Shown one piece after another: positions 40,258 to 51,973 of a stretch of DNA of 64,000 nt. The DNA lies in the NCBI GenBank assembly GCA_004794655.1, contig SMMW01000567.1, forward strand, positions 310,001-374,000, in the 5' to 3' direction. The notes beneath the pieces are model-generated. The model made no database searches. It was not told the DNA's origin and saw only the letters and a program-made list of their open reading frames with translations. Origin of the DNA: Marisa cornuarietis (lineage: Eukaryota; Mollusca; Gastropoda; Architaenioglossa; Ampullariidae). Numbering within the stretch: the first letter of the stretch is position 1; each line of letters begins with the position of its first letter. Position numbers and translations under genes: made by a program.

Positions 40258-43200
40258 ATTATTTACTATTTATGTAGCACTACCTCAAACAGTGCTAAGT
40301 ATGAACATTCCTGTGCAGTATGAAGAAATGCCTGTTCATTGTTGGTGGTCAGTGTTTAAATGTTTGCCCGTCCATGTAGTTGTGAATAGACAACATTCTA
40401 TTCAATCTCCCAATCATCTGCAAATGTTCAAACTCTATTCGACCCCAGGGAGATGCAGAGTAAAGCAAAAGTGATACTTCCTTTAAGATTCCAGTGTTTG
40501 CTGTCGTGCAATTTGTCAGCAGTACATGTTAAATGCACGCAGTGAGTTTTGGCAATTTAATCTCATCTGTGCATTTGTATATAACTGTGTTTGGCATTTC
40601 TTGATGCTGTCTTTTATTTGTACAGTTTAGTGTTTGCTAGAATGGTAGATTTTGCTATATGTTTTAAAAAAAAAACAGCAACTTTTCTAAATCATGGATA
40701 CAACAAGATTTGTTTCTTTTTGTTAGCATTTAAAACATGGATACCAGCAAACAGGGGACCTTAAGGAATGAATCAGTAATTGAATGGAAGATGGCTAGGT
40801 GGGTGAAACAAAAAAGAAGAAAAGTGCTAGCTTTCGTTTTTCATTCCTGTAATACACAAACTGCTTAATGTTTTTATTTGAAGATTACTGTTTTTCACTG
40901 ATTAAAAACCTTCTTTGTCAGTAATTTAACTACCTGTTCTTAAGAAGACCTCACAGAGAGTTAAAGGACAGAGCTAGTGCTATAAATCTAGGTGTAAAAT
41001 TTTACTAACATAATTATTCATAGTTTAAAACAATTTCAAATGAGTATTAAACTGTAGCTTAAAGACAAGGTCATGGTAAGAATTTTATAAGTACAATAGA
41101 TCATTTGTTGCTGCAAGTAAATGTTTGCTTTAGATACCTCAGCATTTAAAGACAAGAAAGTTATTGATTAATTATTACAAACATAAATGATCAACTTTTT
41201 TGTTTAACTTCGGCAAGAGTATTTTTTTCAACTCGTTTAGAAAATGCCCAGATAGTGGTCACATTGATAGCGTGTAAAATTTAAGTGGTTGATTTTGAAA
41301 CTATGCAATGTCTGATAACATTTAAAATTAATTTTATAGTAGACTTTGTAGACATTTAATCAAGAGGACAAATAGTGAGTAATAATCAGCAGTTTGTGTG
41401 TTACAGGTGATAGATAATGTTTAGTGAATAGTGCTTTTACGATAGCTTTTTTTTAACAGGACAGGTCACAGTTTGAATTTGTATGGTGATTACAGCATGA
41501 TCTTGTTTAGCTTTCCAGCAAAAGCAGTTAGTGAACTGTTTAAACTTTTCTAAAAATTTTCTAAACTTTAAACAAAATTGTATGTTGAAGACTATATTGA
41601 AAATAACAATTAAATTTGCATCAAAAAAGATTGCACAGTTATTGGCGTTCATTTTATTTTTTTGAATAATGGGATGCATTACATCACAAGTAAATTAACA
41701 GATGATGTGCAGGAAATAACTAGAGTTTTGATAGGACTGATTGATTAGTAAAATAAAAGATTGCAGCTTTTAGCCACAACTAATTGAGTGAATTAAAGGG
41801 AATATAGCTTATACTTTTGTGTATGCCTAAACACTAAAGCAAAAATACTTTCATATTTTAGCAAATTTTAATAAAACCTGTCTTGTGGATACCATTGAAA
41901 ACAAAATATAAGTTTAACAGATAGTTGGGGGATTGTCAGCATTGCCTCATGAAAGTTTGACTATATATTTTTTTCTTTCCGTTTCGTTTATTGAACATGC
42001 CTGCCCACTTTAGAGGGTTATTAGGAATGACACATTTTTTTGAGAAGGACTGATTACTTATTATGCACAGTTAGAAATTAGGTATATATATATGTCATTT
42101 ATACATTTACAGATCTGATTAAGTAACGAGCATTTTGCAATGACTTACTGCTTAATGAAGCTTTCGAAGCTGCTGTTTATCGGTACTACAACTGACAGCA
42201 GAAATGTTACTAAGATTATGATTTTAAACAAGCTTTCAGGGGAGAATATTTTGGTTGTTAGCTCCTTTTATTCATAAAGCTTTTTAAAATAAATGTTATT
42301 TGTAGCTTTACAAAGATCAGAGCAAGTACATTTTTATATTTTCAACTGTTGGTTTAGGACAATGCCCTTTAATAAAATATTGTGTGGAGAGAGAAATAAA
42401 TCTGTCAAAATCCTGGTCAAAATGTTTTTCTGCAGCAACATATGTAGAAATACTGAGATCAGTAGACATGTCTGTTATATCTTTTAGATATCATAGGAGA
42501 GCTGACAGAAGCTCAGATATTTGCTTAAAAATTAAAATGTGCAGGTGGAACATTTGCTTCAAAATTATAAGCAATATCAAGCTTCAGCTTAACCAACACT
42601 AATGAAATCAGAAAAAAATATTTTCTCTGGTTACAAAAAATGTAACATTTTCTAGGAAGTATACAAATACATAAGTGCATATACATGCAGATAGAAAATT
42701 TTGAATGATCTTTCCTTCTTAAATACCAGGAATGTAATTTTATATTGGTACCATTTATTCACACTCAAATTTGTGCTGATTTTTGTAAAAGTACTTGGGT
42801 GGGATATTAGTATGTGTGTATCCCTCTTTGAAGATTGGGCAAGCATGTTCAGTTTTAGATTGGAACTGGAGCTTTCTCATTGCCTGAGTGGCAGGAGATT
42901 TGATGTGACTAAAAAAGTCTTAAAACAGCAATTTATCAAGATGTATTAAGTTTCTAAATAAAGTTGAGCTTTTCAACTGCTGTGTATAAAACCATGCCAG
43001 GAGTTGTAAAAAGTGTTGTATGCAGATTAGTAAGGCTTTTGTTGGCAGTAATGTTTAAACATTGAACTGTGTTCTTAATGATGTGAACAGCACTAAAGAC
43101 TTTTAAATTGTACAAGTAATTAAAGTTTTCAAAATTTTTCACAATGGGTTTACAAGCTCTAATTCCAATCTGAAAATGTATAATATTGTTGAAGTGGACC

Positions 43201-43524
43201 ACATGTTTACAAAATATTACAATGTGTTCAAATTAAGATCTGGCAGTTTCATAATTCATTCATCGCCTTTTCTTTTAATAACTTGGCTTTTAAAATTAGC
43301 ATGCTTATATCATAATGTTAAGTGCCAGCAAAAAGGTTCAATTGTACTTTATAAACAAAAAGCTTTTTGTGTTAAATTATGAAGCAGGATTGTTTTTGCT
43401 GGTCAAAATGAACTAAAAGTGGTCCACTTCAAGTCATTCCTGTTTGCTGCTGACTTTTCTGTGAATGTATATTTGTGTGCGTGTTTGATGTAATACTGAA
43501 TCTAATTGATGATTCTACAACTAG
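40258..43524 (+). other. RBFOX intron 5
   Basis: AT-rich with A- and T-runs; a further TGCACG lies at 40534-40539. No exon or structured repeat recognised. Confidence 0.55.
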
Positions 43525-43585
43525 GTTAACAATGCCACTGCCCGTGTTATGACCAAAAAAGTTGCTGCACCCACTATCCCAAATG
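43525..43585 (+). CDS. Rbfox: RBFOX exon 6: end of the RRM
   Basis: 61 nt, phase 0 in, phase 1 out, between ACAACTAG| and |GTAAGC. It reads VNNATARVMTKKVAAPTIPN plus one base. VNNATARVMT is the invariant beta-4 and C-terminal flank of the RBFOX RRM; the following residues depart from the vertebrate sequence. Confidence 0.97.
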
Positions 43586-44261
43586 GTAAGCTGTCAAAAT
43601 GTCCAACATCCTCTACAGCCAGATAGTGTCATGAGATACAGCAAGCTTATGCCATTTGGTGTTTCCATTGTGAAATGTAAAAACGTTTTTAAAAGTCTGT
43701 TGATGAAGCAAGAGATGATGCACATGTGCTAAAGTCTTGGTGCATAAATACTTGATCATTTACTGTAATTTCTATTACAAGGATTTCTCATCATGCAAGC
43801 AAAAAGCTGTTTTACCATTTTGTTTTTTTTCCAGCTACTTGAGTTTCCAGGGTACTTTTTAAAAATAATGTTAGCTTTCATGAGTGCATCCATTTGTCTT
43901 GCTTTGTGCAATTTTGAAACTTAAGTCTGCATGCTGTAAATCATGAAACTATCTGTAGGCTTTTTCTTTGTTTTGGGTTTTTTTATGGGGAAAGGGGGGT
44001 GTTATTGTGGTGGGATAGAAACTCACTTTTAGCAGGGTAATATTATTGTACTTGCCATCTTACCAAGTTGTCAGGAAGAGCATGCGTAAGACTTTATTTT
44101 CTCTGTTAAGTTACTATTTTGCTGTTCAATTATAGTTTTATATTTAACCTTTAGCTCATTATTTTACTTTAAAATATATATTTGCATATTCTCCTCATCC
44201 CCTTCCTCACTTTCGCTTGCATGTGTGATTGAGACAGAATGCAGGTGTAACTCAAACTTGA

Positions 44262-44279
44262 ATATATATATATATATAT
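44262..44279. repeat. (AT)n microsatellite
   Basis: Nine AT units in intron 6. Confidence 0.85.
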
Positions 44280-44907
44280 GGTGAATGCATAGAGATGCAG
44301 TGTGGGTTACTTTATATTTTTTAATCAGTTAACATTGTCTTAAATGTTTTATTTGTTTATTTGAGATGATCTAGCATGACCCTTTTGATTGGATCACTTT
44401 GTATTGCCACAGTCAGTTGTAGAGTTGCAACCTGCATATTGCCTAGCTCATGATTCTAATAATGCCCATGTATAGTGCACCCATGGCTTGACCAAAAAGC
44501 CATGTGTTTTTCTGTAAATTTGGTGGCTGGGACACTGCTTTTCTTGTATCTCCCACAATGATTCTAGTAACTTGCACTAAAATTATGTACTACATCTTTC
44601 TACCAGAGTGTGAGCTTTATTTGTTGAGTGATGGTAATGTTAAGTATCATAAATTAACAGTCTTGTGTAGGAAGCATTGAATGAGACTGGTTTTTGGCCA
44701 AATGCGTTAGTGTGGAATGTGAATCCTTCAGGTGGAATGTTCAAAAAATACATATTTCCTTAATAAGATGGACTGCTTAGAGTGCTTTTTGCTGCCAACT
44801 GATATTGTAACAGTACTGGTTTCCGGTATCAGTCAGATAATCTAATTTTTGCAGTACAACCATAGACAAATAAGCATACAGACTTTATTACATATTTGAT
44901 CCTGTAG

Positions 44908-45064
44908 CAGCAGCACTAAGAGGTGTAGCTTTGACACGAGGGCGGGCTGCAGCAGCAGTTGCAGCACGAGGAGCATACACGGCAGCGGCAGCAGCTGCCG
45001 CCGCCGCTGCTTTGAGGCACCCAACACCCCTAGCAGCTGCTCCAGCAGCCATACCCTACGCACC
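44908..45064 (+). CDS. Rbfox: RBFOX exon 7: alanine/RG-rich region
   Basis: 157 nt, completing the codon left by exon 6 and ending two bases into a codon, donor CC|GTAAGT. It reads AAALRGVALTRGRAAAA... and includes a ten-alanine tract at 44982-45011 coded by mixed GCA, GCG, GCT and GCC codons, so it is kept at protein level rather than by slippage. RG and RGR motifs correspond to the LRGRGR part of vertebrate RBFOX. The acceptor is a triple TAGCAGCAG, so the first residues can vary by one or two Ala in frame. Confidence 0.93.
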
Positions 45065-45277
45065 GTAAGTAACAACCTTGTTTATAAAGACTGACTTTTA
45101 ACAAATATAATATCAACATTCTCTTTACATATTTTTGTTAAATGAAAATACAGTGAAATATTTAGACAGATTTGTTTTCAGCAAATTTAACTTTGATTTT
45201 GTCTTGAGAGAGGTTTTTAGTAGCATGGAGGGCAGTTACAATTGATGATTTAATAAGAATTTTATTGGTCCCATTAG

Positions 45278-45338
45278 GAGCGTTTATCAAGACCCTTTTT
45301 TGGCTACATATGCAACAGATGGTGCACCACGATATCAG
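45278..45338 (+). CDS. Rbfox: RBFOX exon 8 (SVYQDPF region)
   Basis: 61 nt, acceptor CCATTAG|, donor CAG|GTATGA, ending in phase 0. The first base completes a Ser-preceding Pro codon, then SVYQDPFLATYATDGAPRYQ. VYQDPF matches VYQDGF of vertebrate RBFOX. Confidence 0.95.
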
Positions 45339-45752
45339 GTATGAATTTTGTTTTTCATTTACTACTAAGAGGCAATGCATTTGTAATACGACCATGAGAT
45401 TTTCAGACATGGTCCTTGCAGCGTTTTAACAAAAAAGCTGCAACAATGCATAGGAAACACTCACAACCTAATAGCCTGCAGTCCGTTGATAGAAATGTGA
45501 TGCAAAACAACAGGTCTTTGCAAATCTTTACATCTTCCTGTCCAATAATCCACCATATTATTTGCAGATAAAATTCCCAAGTCCTGGTGTTAACAATTAA
45601 GCCATAGTGAAGCAGATGCTCAAGATATTTTTTTAATTGCTGCTACACTATTATGTCCATTTCTTAAATTTATTGTCCTGGGTTAGCTTGCTTAATCTGT
45701 ATATTTTCATGGAGAAGACTCTAATAAGCAGAAATGTACAGTTAACAATACT
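45339..45752 (+). other. RBFOX intron 8, 5' part
   Basis: No exon recognised between exon 8 and the foldback element. Confidence 0.5.
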
Positions 45753-45761
45753 ATCTAGAAC

Positions 45762-46596
45762 GGTTCCCGATCAATTCGATGAGGGTCGTTTCGATTAAGG
45801 TTAGTTCGACTAAATCGTTTCGTCTAACGGTTGAGTTCTATAGGACGCATGAAATGGAAAAAATTGAAGTGATTTGAATGTTTATAAACGATTTAAATCT
45901 ATCATATAAATAGTGCTAATTGTCACGTTTAGTAATCAGACACCACACATTCCACTCTTGCATGCACGCTCTCAACCACACAGACTCAACAAGCACTCAA
46001 ACGCCTGATGCCGGCGATGCATCCAGCCATCCCTCAGTGTAAAAATTGATGCGCATACGTGGGAACAGTAAAAAACATGCGTTTATTAAAGTTGGAAGAA
46101 AATTTTAAGAGAGAAGAAGAAAGGACAAACACTGCCAAAAATAATGTCAAGATGACACATACAAATAAAAATCCCTGCAGAATGAACAGATTAATGGAAA
46201 CACGTGCAGCCCAGTGCCGTACGGGTTGCAACCACACATACGGCGGGTACAACATTAGACAACCCCCCTCCCACCCCGATCACTGTCTGGGCCAACACGC
46301 CACAGCAAATAATAATAGCAATAATAAAAAAAAACTAACTAGACAAGCAAGAGAGGCCGGGTAAGGGCTAAGCACTAACTAGTGACCTTGCCAGCAATTA
46401 CGTCAGAAAAAGAAATTATGTCAGACCGCGGTGATGTAGAAAATCTCCCCCCTCCAATTACCTCCTTCCACCCCAGTTTCTTAAGACAGCATGCGTCCTA
46501 TAGACGACTCGACCGTTAGACGAAACGACTTAGTCGAACTGACCCTAGTCGAATCGACCTTAGTGGAAACGACCCTAGTCGAATCGACCGGTTACC
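45762..46596. mobile_element. 835-bp foldback/Mutator-like MITE with 9-bp target duplication
   Basis: The left arm (45762-45851) and right arm (46490-46596) are inverted copies ending in GGT...ACC, sharing TTCGTCTAACGGT and the inner TATAGGACGCATG. The right arm carries a tandem duplication of GACCCTAGTCGAATCGACC. Direct 9-bp copies of ATCTAGAAC flank the element (45753-45761 and 46597-46605). The interior has one short open frame (46059-46364) with no recognised product. Long TIRs and 9-bp duplications fit a non-autonomous Mutator-like element; superfamily is inferred. Confidence 0.85.
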
Positions 46597-46882
46597 ATCT
46601 AGAACCCCTTTTACACATGCTTAAAGTTGAAACATTTGGAATTGAATGAAAGATGTCTCCACTTATGATATGGTTTCTGTTTTGCTGTTTCTGTAGATAT
46701 GGAGAGTTGAACGGCATAAATTATTTTACTCGGAGATTGACCCCTTATGCACAATATTGATAAAAAGTTCAATATTTTGGTAACTGTCAAAAAACATACC
46801 ACAAACAGCAGAAGTGCCTGATGACAAAAACAGGGTATCAACAAAATGGTCATGAGTAATACGCGAGTTGCTTGAAACTTAA

Positions 46883-47608
46883 CCCTCTTAGGCCGTGGTA
46901 AAACGAAAATGACGTTTAAAATTTATGGTTTGAAATTAGAAGCGGTGATGGCAAAACAGGGTCTGGTTTGTTTTGTTTTATTGTTTTTTTTTTAATTTTT
47001 GATATAGATCAAGAAATCTATACATGTTGAGAAAGGAAAAAGCTTGAACTTTGCAATAAAAATAATGTCAGCTGTCTATCTTCACTCTGGTGCCAGCAAT
47101 GATCCAAGAACATTCACAGTTCTTATGCTCAAAACATTCACAAAAAAATAAACTTTCACTTTTTAACTGCTGTACAAGTTCAAATTTTACTGTTATTTGT
47201 CCAAAACACACAGAAAAGTATTTACAGAGCATGTGTAGACAAGATACAGTTCATCAAATAGAGCAAAAAAAAATAAAAAAAAAGCATAAATACCTTCAAA
47301 ATCACTTTCCGAGTCGCTCTCGAACTCGGATTCATTTCTCATATCTCCAAAAATGGCCTCCCCATCTTTGAAAACTTCGTCTTGATTCAAGGCGCTAGAC
47401 ATTATTTTTTACATATTCGAAAATTACAAGATTGCGAGCGAACGAAAGAAAAAAGACCGCGGAATGGAAAATAATTTTCTTATTGGTTGATTTTTAAACA
47501 AATCAACCAATGGAAAAGTTTTTCTAGCACACCTATATCAGAGCCACAAAACTGGCTCCTCGGGCTCTGTCGGTTAAGTCACAAAACTGGCTCTACGGTC
47601 TCGGCGGG
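46883..47608 (-). mobile_element. piggyBac-like non-autonomous element (TTAA target)
   Basis: The ends are TTAA-CCCTCTTAGGCCGT and, inverted, TTAA-CCCGCCGAGACCGTAG, imperfect TIRs of about 20 bp starting CCC and bordered on both sides by TTAA (46879-46882 and 47609-47612). This is the piggyBac signature. A subterminal GAGCCAGTTTTGTG unit occurs twice near the right end, and an inverted CCAAT palindrome (ATTGGTTGATTT...AAATCAACCAAT) lies at 47483-47515. A short acidic reading frame starts at 47402 on the minus strand. At 726 bp it is internally deleted. Confidence 0.8.
47292..47402 (-). pseudogene. Remnant of a piggyBac-type transposase N-terminus
   Basis: On the minus strand from 47402 the frame starts MSSALNQDEVFKDGEAIFG and continues into an acidic stretch with repeated E-S-E/D and SDSESDFEG. 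An Asp/Glu/Ser-rich N-terminus right after the start codon is typical of piggyBac-family transposases. The frame then runs into non-transposase residues near a GAAG|GTATTT sequence, which could be an old donor or the deletion point. No DDD catalytic domain remains. Confidence 0.5.
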
Positions 47609-47615
47609 TTAACAG

Positions 47616-47702
47616 TATGTACCAGCTGTGCCGCCTAGCCCAAAGGAAGACAATATTTCTCAAAACAATGTTGCAGAACAATTGTCAACACAACATGAAC
47701 TG
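47616..47702 (+). CDS. Rbfox: Candidate 87-nt in-frame RBFOX cassette exon
   Basis: 29 codons between TTAACAG| and TG|GTAAGT, phase 0 on both sides, so it can be inserted between exons 8 and 9 without a frame change. It reads YVPAVPPSPKEDNISQNN... and ends LSTQHEL. I do not recognise the peptide. The donor is strong. The acceptor lies 7 nt from the end of the piggyBac-like element, so its upstream pyrimidine tract is poor and comes from the transposon. It could be an alternative exon weakened by the insertion, or chance. Confidence 0.42.
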
Positions 47703-48187
47703 GTAAGTCTTGGCCATGAATTATTGAATATGGAAATATAAAATAATCAGTTCACCAAAGTCAGAATCACTGTATGTAACATTATGGCATGTCAATTCTC
47801 ACTCCAGCTCTCACATGCAATCTAATGTTCAGTACTCGCAAAGATCTTCCACAGTCATTTCAAATTATAAATAAATTTATTGGATTAGGAATTAAAAACA
47901 TCATCATACCAAGTCACAGTTATGTCTTTTCGTTTTTTTAAACCTTTTTTGTCAAAGTTGTCTTTATTTAGGTGTGAGTGTGGGCAGTGTTGTGTTAGGC
48001 CTGTTGTTGAAGAATGCTGCTGTTGCTCATAATGTGCACATATTTGGACTAATAATCAAAATTACAAATAAAATGTTACTGATGCAGACATAAAATACAT
48101 TTAATTTAGGCATATTTTTAATAAGGCAGATTTTCGTGGTGTATTTTTAGTGAATGTGTATAATATGTTTATATTTTTTCATTTCAG

Positions 48188-48295
48188 AACATGCAGACGT
48201 GGAAAACAAATTGGCGAATAGAGGAAACAAGCTTTCATAAATCTACACAAAACTTAACTGTGTCGAGGAAGGCCACAAGACACCATGCTGCATAA
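48188..48295 (+). CDS. Rbfox: Candidate alternative last coding exon of RBFOX
   Basis: A strong acceptor (TATATTTTTTCATTTCAG|) is followed by 35 open codons in phase 0, NMQTWKTNWRIEETSFHK..., and a TAA at 48293-48295. It can be joined from exon 8 or from the 87-nt candidate exon, and would replace everything downstream, including the RFAPY tail. AATAAA-type signals occur near 48680-48695. The peptide is unrecognised and the open stretch is short. Confidence 0.35.
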   Translation, partial: NMQTWKTNWRIEETSFHKSTQNLTVSRKATRHHAA

Positions 48296-48699
48296 CAGAA
48301 ATTCCTGGGTTTCAGCCAGACAATATTATTGCCACCCAAAACAGCACAATGCAGAAATCAAAAGTGTAGTATCATCAAGATCTCATACACTGCAATACAG
48401 TGATAAGTCTTGTTAATATATGCATGAATTACAATTCTTTTGTATTTATCAATGTTTTTTGCCTCTTGCAGTTACAACTTCATTATTATGTTGTCTGTAA
48501 TGCTGTGTTACCCCTATGGCAAATACCACATTTTTCATTTGTTTTATACACTGATAAGATATTTTTAAACATTAATATATACTACAATTGATTTTGCTGA
48601 TATTTTTGGTTTTGTTTTGTTTTGTTTTTCCCTTTTATGATGTCTAGGTAAACACTGTTATTAAAGTGAAGAAATGATAATAAATGATAAATAATGGGT

Positions 48700-51100
48700 A
48701 ACTGTCAAAAATCAAAGGCTACTCTTTAACAAAGGTCTTTGTTATCCATTGATTTCTTTTCTAGGCAGATACAGATATAGATACACAGCATATTGTCAGC
48801 TTGTGATGGGAGTTTAGAAAAGACTATGTACACCCGACTACCATCTTATTATAACCACCATCACTATAACCTAAGAGTAATTAGAAAAGTTTTTCCCAGC
48901 GAGAACTCTATGAGATTTCAGTATTTCCAGCTTTGTTTTAAAAAAAAAATTAATAGAGTTTAGACACTGCCATTCTGTGCGAGCTGGTCTGTTAAAGGTT
49001 ACGAAGGTTAATACATAAATATGCCTTGGTTACATGGTTGTTTTTTTTTTCTTTCTTGTGTATGTTTTAATGCTTATAGGTCAGGAGTGCTAAATTTGTA
49101 ACTCTCTGTTGCCAAGGCTTCATTCATGATCATATCCTGCAGCTAGTAGATCTGATATTAGAAATGTAGCAGGAGGGAACCCATGAACTGTAGTCGTATT
49201 TTCTTCAAACTTCTAAAAACGTTCCTGTATTAACTGCAACATATATTCTGTGAACAGAAAAGTTATACTTGATAATTTCTTGCCTAAAGAAAAATAAAGA
49301 TTGGTGTAAACTTCACAAATATAATTGAAACCAATTCTTTTTATTTTCAAGTGGCCATCAGCATCAGAAAACTAACCCATCTTCAACAATATAACATAGA
49401 ATTCACCATCAGCTTACAAGAGATAAGCATATTTCACATACTGTAAGTTGAATCTCCTTTAACTGTAGGTAAACTGCATTTGCCTTTCTTGCTCTTAAGA
49501 ACATAAACAGCAACTTCCTCCATTCCCTCTTCATCCAGTAGTGTTTTTTTGTTCTGAGTTTTCATTATAATGCAAGACAGAAGAATGTTGAAATCAATAA
49601 AAAGAATGCAAAATAAACATATTCCAACAGAACTGAAACCTAACCAATGTTTTGATTACCTGCAGTACATTCCCAGAGAGGAAAAAAAATGTTCTTGGGT
49701 CAGAACTTCATCCTCAGGCTATGGGAGGCTTCCAAATCATATCCACATGTCTGGTGTAGTGAAGAGAGCATCTGGATATCCTTTGCGAAGTATCTGTTCT
49801 CTGGAATGTCGTTTAGTGCTAGGAATTAACACTTAGAATTGTTAGAACACGAAAATAACATTTTAGCATAAAGAACTTATATTACTGCATGTGATGCGTT
49901 CCTTTTATTTTTGTAACGTACGGCCTTTCTTGTACCCACGCCACACACATACCCCTTTACTTCTGTCATTCATAAGTTAAACTTATAGTTTAAAACTCAG
50001 TGCAGTCTGCTTTTACTTGGTGTACTTCAGTACGTCATGTTTGTTGGTGGTACAGTTTAGTAGACTTTCTCCAGTTAGTATTTGGTGGCCATCGTCATTA
50101 GAAGTAGATACTACTTACCCAGTGCAGGTGGTTGATGATGGACTTTCTTCACCTCCCCACCCTTTCCATTCCACCTTTGTAGACAAGATGTCATTTTTTT
50201 TTTATCAGGTCTAAAAGAATCACATCATTTAGTTTGCGTTCATTCAAAGGCAACAGTACTTAAACATGACATTATTAAACAGTTTGTAACATATGCAGTA
50301 TATTATTAAGCAGATTTTAAAAACCACAAAAACATTAAAATAAGCAGGAATTAATAGTGCCTTAGATCACTTTTATATAAGCTAAAGCCAAAAAAATCTT
50401 AAAATCAACTGGCATTTTTAAAAAAAACTTGTCTCAACTTAATCATGTGCAATATGCGCCATATCACAATAATACTATGGTGTAAAGAGTACAAACCACA
50501 CTGTACAGAGTCAGCATTATTAATTTTGTTCTCTCTCTCTCTTTTTAATGTGAATCCATGCTCTTCGAATATTCAATGGCATTTCAGGAAATTTGAGTGT
50601 TGGCATACCATTTTTTACATGAATTCACCACACAACCAAAAACAGCACAGATTTTGCCGATCTTCATGGCATTATACAAAATATGCTTTGGGCTTGGCTA
50701 GTGACAATGCCATACCCGCTTTTGTCATCAGGCTAAGGGAAGTCAGTAATCTACATTTGTGGTTGCTACCAATTATAGTTATCTAATGTCGGTATTTTTA
50801 TGTTTCATAAATGCTTATAAAGCATTATTTAGTAAATCTGATGCTGCACATCATTATTTTACTGCATTCCTGAAATACGATTGAAACATACTCCTCTTTT
50901 GTGGTTTGAGTTTAGTCACACTGTTTTCTTATGCGACTGACAGTTAACATAATGTAGACCTATATGCAAGGTCTATAAGACACTGGTGAAAACAGGGAGG
51001 GGGGTGTGTACAATGAAATTTATCAAGGCTGCCAAAGAAGAAATTGATTTTGGACTTTCAACTAAACATTGCTTCTATTTAAATACAATTCACTTTCCAG
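48700..51100 (+). other. RBFOX intron 8, 3' part
   Basis: AT-rich, low-complexity T and CT runs; no exon or repeat with defined ends recognised. Confidence 0.55.
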
Positions 51101-51207
51101 TTGGTGACAACACAGCCATATGCGACTGCAGCTGGCTTCCCAGCAGCTGCTGCTGCACGGTATGCAATACCTGCTGCAGTGGCTTCAGCAGCCGCCTATG
51201 CACCAGG
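51101..51207 (+). CDS. Rbfox: RBFOX exon 9 (Ala/Tyr-rich)
   Basis: 107 nt, acceptor CACTTTCCAG|, donor GG|GTAAGC, phase 0 in and two bases out. It starts LVTTQPYATAAGFPAAAAA and ends AAAYAP plus GG. QPYATAA parallels QPTPATAAAY of vertebrate RBFOX. Confidence 0.95.
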
Positions 51208-51339
51208 GTAAGCATAAAGTACTTTTATCAATGAAGCATGTTCCCCAAATCTATTTTCATTTAAAGCGGGAAACCTTTTAATACGTTAAAATATTTTCCA
51301 CTGTTGATATTATTCATTAGCATTTTTCTTTTAACATAG

Positions 51340-51374
51340 AGGAACCAGCCAATTTGATGATGTTCCTCTGGGTG
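51340..51374 (+). CDS. Rbfox: Candidate 35-nt frame-switching RBFOX exon
   Basis: The acceptor, CATTTTTCTTTTAACATAG|, has a strong pyrimidine tract, and a GTATGT donor follows at 51375. In the incoming phase it reads GTSQFDDVPLG. Being 35 nt long it shifts the frame: exons 10 and 11 are then read as MLDENMLLNLTSG... and QQYIEADTKGLHHTE with a stop at 52496-52498, losing RFAPY. If the donor is not used, the frame runs to GGMSVQS and a TGA at 51392-51394, with AATAAA at 51414-51419: an alternative 3' end. Confidence 0.45.
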
Positions 51375-51973
51375 GTATGTCTGTGCAATCTTGAATCAAT
51401 TCATTAGCAAAGTAATAAAATATTTATCAGCAATACAAGGATCGCAGGTACAGTGTGCAGATCTTGTTTTGTGATAGACATTTTTATTTCTAGATGCGGC
51501 ACCTGTTCATAGGGCTGGCTAGCTCTGTGGATATTGTCCTATTATGTTGGTTTTCTCCCCATTTGTTGTCACCTCACCCCTTTTCCTAAAGTGCTGACAT
51601 TGCAAATATACATAGATATGCTTATAGTCAAGGCAATATTAAACTGGAGTTTTGAGACAATGGATAATTATCTTTAGAGATTAGTAATGTGGCACTTCTT
51701 TCTATGTAAAGGTTTGTCTGTATTCTGTAACACAAGAATGAAAGGAATTATCAACTAGTATGTTGTGCCTGAGATCAGTCTTGTCATTAAAAAAGCGGAA
51801 AGCTAACACCGTTCAAGCTACTACTACACCCTCTTCCATCGCTTTAATTGCTTTAATTCCATCAGTGCTATTACACAAATTTACTTATCCTGATAATGAC
51901 ATCCATAATATGGCAATTATGTTTCTAGGCTTGATGCTTAACAGTTATATTCTGTTGGTAATTGCATTGACAG

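Noticed and set aside
46059..46364. 101-codon frame inside the 835-bp foldback element
   Set aside because: Short, Asn/Thr/Lys-rich, without a transposase motif; most likely chance.
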